NCBI GenBank assembly: GCA_963576565.1
Contig: OY755046.1
Location: 56,957,471-57,021,470 of the forward strand
Reading direction: 5' to 3'
DNA length: 64,000 nt
Source: Aspidapion aeneum
Lineage: Eukaryota; Arthropoda; Insecta; Coleoptera; Brentidae
Each line of letters begins with the position of its first letter. The stretch's first letter is position 1. Of the stretch, positions 34,006 to 46,140 are shown piece after piece. The notes below the pieces were generated by a model. That model worked only from the letters and a program-made list of their open reading frames with translations. It was not told where the DNA came from and ran no database searches. Made by a program: the position numbers and the translations under genes.

Positions 34006-35728
34006 ATATTACTTTTTGGCAAATTGTCAACTCCCCCTATTTCGACCTCGCTGAATCCGAATGTCCCTGTTACCACCTTGACATGTTGACAGGGGATGAG
34101 ATATTTAATATGCCGGCCAACAAGGCGGCGAAGTTTTAAATTGCCGCTGTTAAGCCGCAATTGACACAGGTGTTCACATTCAAAATATATATTTATATAA
34201 ATAAAAAATAATACCATATCAGATTTTTTTTAATGGCTGCAAAAACCTCCAAAAGCTCTCCAGACCCCCCCAAAATCTGAAAGTTTGAGGTTTTTTCAAT
34301 TTTCTTAAAAACTAAGCTTCTAAAAGAAAAATGTATAATATACTTTATTGTAGACAACAAAATTCCCTTTCTCACAAGGTATACCTCAATAGAGTGATAG
34401 CAAACTCTCCAGCGGCGTCCGTTAATTAAGGTAATTTAAAAAAGTAAAAAATAGCCATGTTTTTCCCAAAATTTTTTCGATTTTTTTAAAATCTAATCTT
34501 TATTGGAAAATTTCTGTCATATTTTGTTATAGATAATAACATTTTCTTTAAAATGGTGTATAACATAATCGGATTTCTTTCATAATTAAAACTTTATTTA
34601 AAAAAAACAGAAAATAAACTATTTTTGTTTTATCTAATTTTCTCAGAAACTAAGCTTAATATGAAAAAATATGTACTATACTTTATATTAGACAGTAAAA
34701 TGACTTTTTCAACAGTGTGAAACTCGGTGGGGTTTCACTTAAAACAAGCGTCTGTAAATTGGGGTGATTTTAAAAAATCATTTAAAAAAAACAAATTTTC
34801 ATTCGCTTTATTTAATTTTCTTAAAAACCAAGCTTTTATCAAAAAATGTGTTTTATATTTCAGACAATAAAATTTCCTTTCAAACGATGTGTAACAGAGT
34901 AAAGGTTATTTCAAAGTCAGTGTTGTCCTTAATTTAAAGTAAATATTTAAAATCACCAAACTAATCCATTTTTTTACAGGTTTTATCAAATTTTCTTAAA
35001 AACTAAGCTTCTTACGATAAAATGTCTTACAAACTTTTCGGTGGACAATAAAATATCCTTTTAAACTGTGTATCACAAAATGTGATAGAAAATATGTGTA
35101 ACTCTACAGGGACGTCCGTATATTAGGGTCACTCTCAAAAATTACCAAAAATATATTTTGGTAAAATTTTCTTACAAACGAAGGTTTATAGGATGGAATA
35201 AGTTTTTTCTTTAAAAATACATAAAATATGTCACAAAAATTGATTATTTTGTTTTCTTTTAAAAATTTATTTTTATAAGTACGCCTCTGCAGACTTTCCT
35301 GTAACATAAACCCCACCAGGATTATACTACAGCTTTTAAAAGGAAATTATAATTTTCTACAATAAAGTATACTACATATTTTTTTTCAAGAAATGTAGTT
35401 TTTGAAAAAAATTTATAAAACCTATAATAAACATGTTTTTTCGAAATAATCCCAATTTACGAACGCCACTGGAAAGCTACTTTCTTTTCCTAACCTTATT
35501 GAGTCATACATCGTTGGAAAGGGAATTCCGTTGTCCATAAAAAACTGTTCTTGGCTATTTTTGATAAAAAGGTGAGTTTTCGAGAAAATTTAATAAAACT
35601 GAAAAAAAAACAGGGGGTTTGGGAGGGATTTTCGCCATCCCTGTCGATATTTCAAGTTGGCAACAGGGATATTCGGATTCAGCGGGCTCGAATTAGAGGG
35701 AAAAGGTCTGTTGCCAAAAAGTAATATT
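34006..35728. mobile_element. Foldback element with tandem ~190 bp interior
   Basis: The outer ends TTTTTGGCAAATTGTCAACT with GCTGAATCCGAATGTCCCTG (left) match inverted GATATTCGGATTCAGCGGGC and TCTGTTGCCAAAAAGTAATA (right). Between them, about six diverged units share TTTTCTTAAAAACTAAGCTT, TATACTTTA, GACAATAAAAT and a GGCGTCCGT/GGACGTCCGT segment. The last units are inverted. Confidence 0.65.
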
Positions 35729-35952
35729 TGTTTCAAGACCAAAAACGGAGTTCCTTTTCAAATTTTTTGATGTATTACAAACAAAAACGAAAAATTATAA
35801 AATAAGTTAGAATGGCTTGGTTCAGTGAATACCCTGAAAAGTAACGTCCCTATACCGTGACATCGATCGTGATATGAAGCACAGAAAAAAAATCGCAGTT
35901 CGGTCTGGCGATTAAGCTATGATATGAAGTTTTAAACATTTATAATCATGTT

Positions 35953-36060
35953 TTCAGTGGCCCAATTGGTAGGGGGTTGGCGAACAAAGCCAAAGGTTTT
36001 GGGTTCAAGTCGCGAAAGAAGCACAAGAAAATTTGATTATGATTTTTTGTTCTTTAAGTT
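35953..36060 (+). mobile_element. tRNA-derived SINE-like copy
   Basis: CAGTGGCCCAATTGGTAGGG contains a good A-box (TGGCCCAATTGG). The sequence AACAAAGCCAAAGG and B-box GGTTCAAGTCG follow 30 bp later, then GAAGCAC and an AT-rich tail. Spacing is right for a Pol III internal promoter, but the arms are not paired as in a real tRNA. Confidence 0.6.
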
Positions 36061-36729
36061 TATCACTGGTTTTGAATTGTTTTTTACGGTTTTGAGTAAA
36101 ACCTTTATAATATACGTCGCAGAGATATTGTATGTATGTAATTTGTATGAGTTCTTGATTTAATTTCATCAAGTTAACTGTTCTTCATAATTTTTGCGTT
36201 TGATTGTAAAAACTTTGGTGCGAATACAAACTTTAGTGCAACCGTTTATTTATGGGTCTACATCTATTTTAATAAAAAAAAATGGTAAAAAAAATATAAA
36301 AATCTAAGTGAGTATAATATGTTAAAATTGTGCTAGGAAAAAATTAAGAAAAAAAAGTAATATAACAAATATCGAAAATGCATTTTTTAATGCATCAAAT
36401 ATTCTACCACATACCAAAATAAAACATTTTTTTGAAATTTAGTGATTTGGAAATTCTAAAACATTTTCTTTATACAATATATAATTTTTCATATTTAAAA
36501 TGTTTTAAAATTTTCTTAGTTGATATTGAGAACATAATCAGACAAAAAACATTGTTTCTTGTATAAAAAATAATATTATTTAAAATACTCTTCAAAAATA
36601 TAGGTATATACTTAACAAGATTTTCAAATGTCTTTTAATTTTAAATAACAATGTTTTTTAATGTTTGTCCCCAAATTAGAAAGCTTACTACCATCTATGT
36701 AAAAGACATCCGTAAAAGAGATAAGGATT

Positions 36730-36898
36730 GTTACAAAAACATTGCATTTTAAATCGATTTTAAGTTTCAGATGTTAAAGTTACAAAATAAAAATCCTGTA
36801 TCTCGGAATTGAAGCAATTTTGGTTAAATCGACTTATTTTGATCTAAGGAATCTGTCGCAGGACTGTGTAAAGACCTTTTCGGGACAGCCTGTATACA
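36730..36898. repeat. Truncated copy of the 16726-17358 element
   Basis: Shares CCTGTATCTCGGAATTGAAG, TTAAATCGACTTATTTTGA and the terminal ACCTTTTCGGGACAGCCTGT. Only the right half is present. Confidence 0.6.
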
Positions 36899-37539
36899 GT
36901 AATTTTATAACTTTTGGACTACATGGATAGTAGCAATAAGAATTTAAAAAATTATAAAAAATTACTTGGTTTGAAAGATCAGGATCTAATACCTTTTTAA
37001 TCCAAATAAATCAGTTTAAAATATGCAATTTTATTAATTACTTATTAAAATATTTTTAAAATGTATTTTCTTAAGGTTTTAGGAATATATTCAAATCTTA
37101 TATTAAAATGTTAATGCGTTTTGGTTTTAAAGACCTTAAAAAATTTTCTTTGTTAAGGACTGATTTTACTTGTAAGAGTAAATTTGTAGGGTATTTTAAG
37201 AAAAAACTGCAAAAAGGGTATATTTTCTTTATATTTGGCATGGTGGTACCTGACACAGTTTTATGTTATTTATTATGGATTTTTTAAAATCAGCGACCCT
37301 CATTTAGTATATATTGATATACTACACGGCAACACTAGTTCTGTTAAACAATAATTATTATTTATTACTATCCAACTGAACAATAAAAATATAACACAGC
37401 AGTCCCGCCGAATAAAATATGTTATGGTTATGTTGTATTTAGTCTCCGCAATAAAAAAGGAAACAGGTAATTCCCCGACTCCAGAGTGCGTTGTTGCCAA
37501 CATACTACATAATTTTAATGTCCATGTCGTGCAGCGCTC

Positions 37540-37735
37540 CGTCCCGTTGTCAGAGCTTTACGTCCGGTTAAGGGAGGTTTCAGATTTTTTTTACCAAAAA
37601 ATTGTCCGCGTCCGGTTATTGGAGTGTCCGGTTCTAGGAGTGAATTTTACATGTAAAGAAATAGGGAAAAGCTTGATTCTACCAAATTTGTCCGGCTAAA
37701 GGAAGTGTCCGCTTAATAGAGGTGTCCGCAAGTTA
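37540..37735. repeat. GTCCGGTTA-motif repeat (pogo-like end?)
   Basis: GTCCGGTTAAGGGAGG, GTCCGGTTATTGGAGTGTCC, GTCCGGCTAAAGGAAGTGTC and CTTAATAGAGGTGTCCG recur. The 91-codon open frame at 37424-37699 runs through it and is probably a by-product. Confidence 0.4.
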
Positions 37736-38264
37736 GTAAGTTTCAAGAAATGGTGTCTAAAATAAATAACGCGTAAAAATTAAAAGAAATATCAAAAAAA
37801 TATTAATTTTTCGAAATATAGCCGCCATTTTCTTTAGAAGTGACAAGTGTAAAATTTTTTAAGTTTTAAATTGAGTATGTCCCGCCTAAAGTGAATTTAT
37901 CCAAATTGATTTCATTTCTCGTAAAACAGGGAATTAATCTTGGCTTCTGAGGCCGGAAAATCGGGGATCCTCGAATGAAAATTTAGCTTTGGGTTATAAG
38001 TACTATACTAAGCCAAATATAAAATATATATCCTTTTTGCAGTTTTTTTTTTCAAATTTACTCTACTATTAAGACGTATTCAGATTACAACTCATTTCAT
38101 CCTTCGCAATTTTGTTAAAATTAATTCACGTTGTTTAAAGAATTTTTTTTCAATCTGTCAAAAGCCAAAATGAAGACTAATTTTCTTTTTTTCGATTTTA
38201 ATACCTTCCCTACATTTTGTGAATGTAACGACTAAGAAAAAAAATTAGTCAAAAAACAACTCAC

Positions 38265-38378
38265 CACTAAAGCACCACCTTCCGGTCACTTTGGCAAAAA
38301 CCACCATCGATATAATCAAGATGGCGAGCAGCACGCCGATCACGAGGGCGATGACTGAGGCGACGCCAAATTCAAAAC
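38265..38378 (-). CDS. Fas3: Fasciclin 3 exon: transmembrane segment
   Basis: This 114 nt exon has a CTTTAG acceptor and a GTGAGT donor, phase 1 in and phase 1 out. It encodes FEFG, then a hydrophobic stretch of about 25 residues beginning GVASVIALVIGVLLAILII and ending MVVFA, then KVTGRWCFS. The hydrophobic run followed by K..GRWCF is the single-pass membrane anchor and stop-transfer signal; the juxtamembrane ATGRWCFG of Drosophila Fas3 (recalled) is nearly the same. It lies about 15 kb from the last Ig exon. Its one-base 3' overhang (G) sets which downstream exons can follow: they must begin with two bases finishing a codon. Exons at 24257-24290 and 31086-31252 satisfy this. Confidence 0.9.
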
Positions 38379-38458
38379 CTAAAGACAAAAAAATTAAAAT
38401 ATGATTTTTTTAAATTATGATAAATATATTTTTTTTAAATTCTATTAACCCTCAAACT

Positions 38459-38619
38459 GAAGAGGCGTACGCAGAAACCTAGGGGAGGGGATGAGCGCGG
38501 ACCGATATAAGTTAATCTTGATTTTTTGGATAAAATAAATTTTTTACGGGTCAATACTCAGTTAAATTAGAGTGGAAAGGGGTTCGAGCCCCTAAGCTGC
38601 CCCTTGCACACGCCACTAG
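38459..38619. mobile_element. CAGTGGCG-type degenerate element
   Basis: GAGGCGTACGCAGAAACCTAG with GGGA at the left mirrors CCCCTAAGCTGCCCCTTGCA with CACGCCACTAG at the right. Confidence 0.45.
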
Positions 38620-38708
38620 TCTTAAACAGAGTGTGTGTGCCTAAAGTGTCAAATCGATTTTTTTTCAAAACTGCAAAGAGCTCATAGACACATCGATTGT
38701 GATTTAAA

Positions 38709-39457
38709 CAGGGGCATGCGGTCCATGTAAGCAAAGGAAGCATTGCTTCCCGTAAGAAATCAGACATAATAAAAATAAATTGTTAATAGTTCACTATTAA
38801 AATTTGACGTAATTAGCGCCAGTCCTGTAGGAGTTGTAAGACTGTAGCAATAGAGTTTGCACGTACCTATGTACTAAAAAAGCAGCATCTTATATGCTAT
38901 ATGCCTATTTGTATGTAATAGAAAGGCGTATAAGAAACGACAACCATATAAGCAATTATCTTTATCGTAAGCGTAGAAAACGAATAAGATTTAATTGACT
39001 GTCGGTCTTAATCGACCCGAGAGCAGCGCGGCTTTCGCGACAACCGCCGGCTCCTTGCGCTCTATGAGGTAGATACAATTGCTTCTTTCGTTATGTAAAA
39101 CATGCAAGCCCAGTGCGATAATTCAATTCGCGCCCTTTAGCCTTGAAATAAGCAATCTGTTCGATTAAGTACATATACGCTTTACAGTGACGTGCCAGCA
39201 AGAGGCTTCGGTTTCGGTAAAGGATATTGCAACGGGCGTTAAAACTATACAGTTGTGTGATTGTATAGAGTGTTTTTTGATTAACAAAAAGTTTCTTCTC
39301 AAAGTTTTAATGAAAAGAAAAATGGGTATCATAAATAACGGTAGGCTAAAGCAATAAATTGAAGTTTACCGAAAACTAAAAAGGATAGAAAAATACAAAT
39401 AAGCAAATTAAAAAAAAATTGTTTCTCTTTTCTCACATTTTATCGCACGCCAGTGGA
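38709..39457. mobile_element. Possible non-autonomous hAT-like element
   Basis: CAGGGGCATGCGG at the left is an imperfect inverse of CGCACGCCAGTGG at about 39445. The GC-rich interior (AGAGCAGCGCGGCTTTCGCG) differs from its surroundings. No transposase. Confidence 0.35.
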
Positions 39458-39522
39458 TTTAAAAAAGCAAATTAAAAAATAAATAAATATGGCATTTATC
39501 TGAACGCATATTTAAAAATAAA

Positions 39523-40524
39523 TGGATCCATGACGGATCTGATACCTTCCTAGCTAGCCTATTAGCACAAGTGAAGTATCATAGTCAGCCTTGAAAACAC
39601 TTTTTTGTGAATATATCTCGGTAACTAATGCCTCTACGAAGTTTTTGGTTATAACACAAATTATTGAGAAAAATGTAGTCTACTATATTCTAAAAACTGC
39701 ATATTGATGCGATGCTCCGTTAAAAAGTTAGCATTTTTTAAATTGTTTAATTGTCATTAGCATCAATGGATTTTCACCAAAAATTAATCAGCTCGTTAGA
39801 GTGTCGAAAATTTTTTTCGCCAAAAACAATACCTTCTCTAGCCATTGCTGTGCGGGCTAGGAAGGTAAAAAATAACAACTTCAATACACCAATCTCTCGT
39901 TTAAAAAAATATAGTAATATTATACAGGGAAACCCCCTGTTTTTTTTACTTTTTTTCCTTCTGTTATTCAATGTAATTTTTTTTATTAATCAGTTAAACT
40001 AACTTGTCTAACTTTACCTGTTTTTTACCTTCCTAGGCCGCACCGCAAGGGCTAGAGAAGGTATTGTTTTCGGCGAAATGTTTTTTTTAGATAACGCCGA
40101 AAATGTGTTATTTGGGTGTATTTTGACCTATCCTATCAATATCGTCGTGACGTCTGTCTGTGTGTGTGTGTGTATTTTTTTCTCTCCGTAACACGATAGC
40201 TCCTAAACCGCTGAACCAATTTTCATAAAGTTTTATTTATTATTCGAAATCCATTAATGCTAATGACAGGTTTTTGACAATTAAATAACTTAAAAAATGT
40301 TAACTTTTTAACGGAGCATCCCGTCAATATGTGGTTTTCGGAATATAGTAGACTACATTTGGCTTAATAATTTGTGTTATAACGAAACACTTCGTAGGAG
40401 CTTTAGTTTCCGAGATATTTAAAAAAACTGTTTTCAAGGCTGATAATCCTAGCTTTACTTGAATTGTGCTAATAGGCTAGCTAGGAAGGTATCGGATCTG
40501 TCATAGATCCATTTATTTTTTAAT
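39523..40524. mobile_element. ~1 kb palindrome with a second palindrome at its centre
   Basis: Outer arms: AAATGGATCCATGACGGATC, CTTCCTAGCTAGCCTATTAG, CTCCGTTAAAAAGTTA..., repeated inverted on the right. Near the centre, CCTTCTCTAGCCATTGC and CGGGCTAGGAAGGTAAAAAA are repeated inverted around 40025-40070. A (GT)n run lies at 40157-40172. Confidence 0.75.
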
Positions 40525-40815
40525 AAGAATTTACCCAAGACACTTTTAATATTTGCATAAACATTTAAAAAAATAGTGTTTTATTCCCCAAACTGCCTCC
40601 GGTAAACAACATGGTATTTAAATTTTATTATTTTTAATTAACACGATTTAATGGTAAAAGTGTTTTTTAAAAGGCTTAAAAATGTATTCCCTTTTAAAAA
40701 AGTTTTTTATTTTTGTTTTGTTTTTTATTTTAAAAGCGTTCCCGGGATAAAAAAGTACACTTGGCTCTTGATTCGATTAAAAAAGTTGAACACACTAAAA
40801 AAAATTATTGTAGTT

Positions 40816-41213
40816 ACACGGTAAAAAAAATTGTCTTAGATCAAAGCAAATTGCTTTAAAATAATTTGTGCTTTACTATTCAACAAGAGAATATTTTCTT
40901 GATTGAGCACAAAAAATGTCTTGCCTCTTTATTTTAATGTGGAATAGAAATTGTTTTATTATAAATTGGAACTGAATTAATCTAAGGTACCGTTTTCTAT
41001 GGAAGCAAAATATTACTTATATGAAGACAATTTGCTTTGTTACAAAATGGAGTATACTGAAACCAAACAATTAAAGAAGAAAAGAAAAGTCTCATTTCAA
41101 GATTAAACGGTGCTGAACTTGAACTAAAAAGAAATATTTTAATTCAAAACAAATTGTTTTAAGGTTAAGAAACAAACGTGTTTTCATTGTAGACAAAATA
41201 TTTTACCGTGTAC
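40816..41213. mobile_element. ACACGGTAAAA inverted-repeat MITE
   Basis: Starts ACACGGTAAAAAAAATTGTC and ends with the inverse GACAAAATATTTTACCGTGT; about 400 bp, AT-rich, non-coding. Confidence 0.65.
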
Positions 41214-41509
41214 TCAATAAATCTTCGATATCCTTGAAACTACCAACAAACAGAAAAAATAAATTATTGAATGAAATCAAAATATATTTGAACCAAGTAA
41301 ATATGTTTGATATAGGCACAGAAAAACTAGTACATAGCTAGTTTTTATCTGATCTCAGCCAATCATGTATACAATTGAATCAACTACAGAAAACAATTAC
41401 CAGAAAATACAAAAATTGTTACAATAACATATACACGATATTTCACGAACATCGAAACGTAGGCCTTTTTGGGTATTTAGAGTGCGAATTTAGATAAACG
41501 CTCGGACAC

Positions 41510-42480
41510 GTTGATTTTGTTTGCTAGGGGGACACTTTTTGGCTATTTTGAAATTTTTGTAGCACGAACCCCCATCAAGGGGTATACTTTACCCCTATAT
41601 TTTGAATAGGGAAAGTGGGTCTAGTGATACCTTGTTTCGAAGCTCTCTTGAATATCTTTACAACTGTGTAAACATTTCGAAAATTAATCGATTAATTTTT
41701 GAGATATTTGCTTTAAAATTTTCAAATTTAACATGGAATGATAAAAAAAAATTAAATTCTAATTAATTTTTTTTTATCAGTCCATGTTAAATTTGAAAGT
41801 TTGAAGGCAATTATCTTAAAAACTAATGGATAGATTTTTGAAATTTTTACAGGGTTGTAAGGACATTTAAAAGGTTTTCGAAACAAGGTATCACTAAGCC
41901 CACGTTCCCTTTTCAAAATACAGGGTGTTTCCTAATTGAACGTCAATATTTATGGCGATGATTTTTGGGACAATTTTAAGAAAAAAACTTTATATGAACA
42001 TATGTTCTAAACGTCTTACCTTTTGAGATAGATACAGGGTGGTATTTTCAAAAATAAATCATTTATTATTAATATCTACAATACCACTTCAGATATTTTA
42101 ATGAAATTTGTCATACATGTACTATGAATCAAGAGGCATTTTTTAATGTATTACTTTTTTTTAATTTCCATCAGTGGCGTTCGTATGTAATTTGACCTGC
42201 CTATTTTGGCAGACATTGATAGCACGCCACTGAAAAGTACACTTCACTTGGTATTGCAGATATCAATAATAAATTATTTATTTTTGAAAACTTTACCACC
42301 CTGTATCTCAAAAGGTAAGACACTTAGGACATATGTTCATATGAAATTTTTTTCTTATAATGGGCCCAAAAATCACCCCCATAAATATTGACATTCAATC
42401 AGAAAACTGTATAGGGGTAAAGAATATAGAGGGTTCGTGATACAAAAATTTCAAGATAGTTAAAAAGTGTCCCTCATACT
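41510..42480. mobile_element. Nested palindromes
   Basis: The outer arms share GGGGGACACTTTTTGGCTAT and TTTTGTAGCACGAACCC with the inverse near 42430-42475. Inside, a first palindrome spans about 41606-41925 (GAAAGTGGGTCTAGTGATAC). A second spans about 41930-42410 (CAATATTTATGG, AGATACAGGGTGG). The 42172-42232 element sits at the second palindrome's tip. Confidence 0.75.
42172..42232. mobile_element. Minimal 61 bp CAGTGGCG element
   Basis: CAGTGGCGTTCGTATG at one end and ATAGCACGCCACTG at the other. Confidence 0.5.
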
Positions 42481-44625
42481 CATACTTTGTCTTCACTAAG
42501 GATAGAACCGGCTTCGTAGCAAAGGCAACGGACGTGTTCGCAACTAAAACAAACGTTCCTCCCGCCCCCGCTCGAGAACATCACCCGATACGCTGAAAAA
42601 CGGGTGAAATTAAAACCTAGCCCCGCGCGGCTCTGCCGGCTTGTAATTATTTACGCAAAAAAAGTTCAATTAATCGCTTGCTGTTAACCAGAGATAATAA
42701 AAAGAACCAGACAATCATGTCGTAAGGGAAGATTTAACTTTTTTTTAAATAAATCGATTAAAAATAGTGTTTGTTGTCTAGTTTTGGGAGGGCACTGCCC
42801 CGTTCCCCTCCCTGTAGCAGCAGCCACTGGGTGTCAAGTTACCTGAAAAGCCTGAGTACTTCTTTAACATTAATTATTTTTTGTTATGTGGTGAATGTAG
42901 TTCTAAAAACAAAACTCTCTAAAGTTAACCGATTAAAAAGGCCCGAGTTTTAATGATAAAATAATAAAAACGAACAGAGTACCAATAAATTGAGCTGGGA
43001 AACTTTTGTGAAGTTTTCGTCTTGTTAAAAGGGTTATTATTATTATTATTAGAGCTGTGTCTCTCGTAGCTAAAAAGGGTTATTATTTTTTTTGAACTTA
43101 TGTATAGCTATCGTTCTAAAGCTGTTTGAAATTGAAATTTAAAATAAAATAAATATAAATTTTAAACGATTTTATTTGAAAATTGCACTAAAATGTAAAA
43201 GATTTAACAATAACGTTAATAGGGACTTAGCTTTAGTTCTAGGAAGTATTCTAACAGTTTTAGTTTAAAAAACTGACAGCTGATCTTTTAAAATTGACAT
43301 ACCAAAGTCGAATTTGAAACTAAGTCATTTATTTTCCATTAATAAAGAAAAACAGTATTTATTCCGATTAATATAGTGAACAAACATAGCACAAAAATCA
43401 CATCAAAGTTAAATTAACGTGAATAAAAATAATAAAGTTATTTTTTACTGGAAAACAACCTCATACCATCTAATATTAAAGATAACTTAAAAACTAGAAA
43501 GAATCAAGCTATAAAAATGTATTTTTTGCTGAAGTTTCTGGTGCTGTGTATATAACGTCTTTTTTATCCTCGTTATGTTCATGTGCCAAATTCACACTTG
43601 AAAAGTCCTGCACAACATGCTCTAAAATGCCATTAGAATAAGACTTCTCAAACCTACTACCTTTTTGCGTATTGTTTTGTCACGTTTTTTTCTCTATATG
43701 TTTTTTAATCAAAAAAAGGCGCAAAATCCTGTTCTAAAAGCCCTCTAGATAAAGACTTATGAAAAGTAATAACTTACTGCGTCTTTTTTTGTCACGTTTT
43801 TTTTAATAACATTTTTTAAACCTAAAAGTGACGCGTAAGGAAGTTCTAAAAGTTCACTAGTTTAAGACTACAACACTTCAAGACAATTTCAAGTTTCTTT
43901 AAAAGCTGAATAAGATTTTTCAACAGTAAACACTTTCACACAATATTAGTGTGTCTTTATCAGGTTAACAACTGATCCTTGGGGACCGTGAAGAATCAGG
44001 AATCAGTTCATTAACTGCCAAAGCTCTGGATAGATTTCGTCGAAGAGAAAAATGTCGCCAATGAGTGGCGCTGCTTCTGGTAGAATCTCAAAAATATCTA
44101 GTAGAAAAGCCATGCAAGTCGCGTTTTAAAATTCGTGTAGAAAACTTGCGAATCTAATGTGATTTTGACGTTGATAAAATTAGAATTTACTTAAAAATAA
44201 CGTAAAAACATTGCTGTTTTGATTTGATAATGGCGTTATTACAACGCCGTTTTTAGCAACGTTATTTTTTATAACGTTAATGAATGACCTCTTAAGCTTG
44301 TGTTTATATATGAAATAAACGTTTTTTTTTTATCAGCTTTTAACTTTAAAAACGTTTTTTTTATCACGCGTTTTTTACATGTTAAACACGTGATTGGGCT
44401 ATGTGGGAGTGAGTCTAGCGCTACGCTATTATTATAATTCATGAGGGTTGGTGTTGTGTGTTTTTTTTTGGCGAGCTAAGAAATACTTACTATAGAATTG
44501 TTGTCGAATAAACTTCGTTATCCCTTTGCAGCCAGCATGAAAAAAGATTTAATTTTTTCAATAAAATTTCCAAAATAAAAAAATTAAACTTTAAATAACA
44601 TTTAATACGCTTTATACCTTGTAAC
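42481..44625. other. Fas3 intron, no gene seen
   Basis: Mixed AT-rich sequence with a short (ATT)n run at 43036-43050. Several TTTTTTTGTCACGTTTTTTT segments recur near 43680 and 43790. Confidence 0.5.
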
Positions 44626-44705
44626 AGTGGCGTATATAAAAAATTGCTTAAGGGGGGCTTGGAAATGTTTCCCTTTTTTCTTGGGTAGGTTCGGTTGGCT
44701 TCATC

Positions 44706-45139
44706 GGACAATTCGCCGCGGAAACAATTCGCCGCGGAAACAATTCGCCGCGGTCCGATTTGCCGCGAGAATTTTTGTTTTTTAATTTTATTTTAATTTA
44801 TTTTTTATTAAATCGTAGCTACCTTTCCTCTTGTTCGGATATCAAAATCTGTGTTAAAGCTAACCGTGGTCAACTGATCGTAAAATAAAAAAACTGTTTA
44901 AAAAAAAATGCTTTTTTAATAAGTAGTTTTTTAAAACCATAATTTGTGAACATTTTTTTTCTTTTTAAATAATACTTTTTCAAAAAGCAGTTTTTTCAAA
45001 ATCTAATTTATAATTATTAGTTTTTTTTTACATATTTTTAAAAAAATATGTTTACTACACGAAATAAACAAAATTGTAATCTTAAACCTCGTCGACGGCA
45101 AATTGTCCCCGCGGCATATTGGACCGCGGCGAATCGTCC
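44706..45139. mobile_element. ATTCGCCGCGG inverted-repeat element
   Basis: The left end has three tandem AACAATTCGCCGCGG units (44706-44765). The right end has CCGCGGCATATTGGACCGCG and GCGAATCGTCCC in inverse. It lies just inside a CAGTGGCG start at 44627, whose other end I could not place. Confidence 0.65.
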
Positions 45140-45479
45140 CATCCCCTCTTTTTTAAAATAGGTACCTGTAATAAAAATAGGAAAATATATATTTCCAGGT
45201 CCTTGGTAGCACCCTGTGTACGCCTGTATACTTAGCGGATTCAAAGTAAATTGTCTAAGATCATTAATTTATATAGCTTAAATTGCCTAACACTTTGGCA
45301 CAAAAGATTTATTAAGCAATAAGGATCCAAGAGATTAATAGCATCAAAAGCTGGCAAACAGAAAACGTGCTTTCAAATCAAAAGCACATTTAAAGGATAC
45401 CTACCCCTACACCTGTTGCAATATAACGTATTTCTCATAGGTAAAGGGATGTTTGATTTGCTTTTTATAACCCAGCCAT

Positions 45480-45960
45480 AAGTCAGAAATTAACTTTTTT
45501 CTTTTCCTGCTCAGCTCAGCAGCCAATTCCTTTTGGCTAAAGCCTTCATGTAACTCCACTCTTTGAGGGCTAATCTTATTTGCCCTCTGATCAGTCCTGG
45601 ACTAGTTTCAGGGTTGACAAAACTTTATTCTAATGCATTTTTGGCCAATTTATCCATATTTTCGTTGCCGAAGATCCTCTCATAGCGTAGAACCTACAGA
45701 AGCTTGACATCCTCGGTCATTAATTGTTGTTCAGACCATTCCTGATGTGAGCCTATATATTTCTATAAAGAAGAACTGATCTAGTGCTGCTTCGCTTTCT
45801 AAGAAGATCTATCTAGGTGATCGTTTCTTCCCCTTTCTTTGTCATTTTCTGCTCAAGCGCAGCTTTTATAGCGTAAAATTTGGCTTGGAAAACTATTGCC
45901 TAATTTTCTGGGAAGTGCCTAATTCCTTTGAAGGTCGGTATTCTCCAGGTATACTCTTGC
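45480..45960 (-). pseudogene. Decayed LINE RNase H region
   Basis: Read on the minus strand with frameshifts: VFQAKFYAIKAALEQK, then ESEAALDQ (SDSQAAL in relatives), then GNENMDKLAKNAL (the GNExADxLA motif). This order is typical of the RNase H domain that follows the RT in R1/I/Loa-type LINEs. No intact frame remains. Confidence 0.5.
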
Positions 45961-45995
45961 ACCTGTCGCATTCTCCACACTAATCCTTCCAATCC

Positions 45996-46140
45996 CCTGT
46001 ACAAGGCTCCTTCTTGGTCTTAACCATCCTACCTGCCCAGCCTGTGGACAGAAAGAGGAGAGATCAAGACATCTTGTGGCAAGGCCTATCAAGGATGAGA
46101 CAACGGGCACTCGGGCCACCAACTTTGAGCGAGGAAGAGC
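45996..46140 (+). pseudogene. LINE zinc-knuckle end fragment, opposite orientation
   Basis: The plus strand reads LNHPTCPACGQKEERSRHLV, a CPxCG...H motif found after RNase H in many LINEs, then runs to a TGA-type end near 46160. It faces the other way from the RNase H fragment next to it, implying an inversion or two insertions. Confidence 0.35.

Noticed and set aside
37424..37699. 91-codon plus-strand frame.
   Set aside because: Runs through GTCCGGTTA repeats with no known domain; probably transposon-end sequence.
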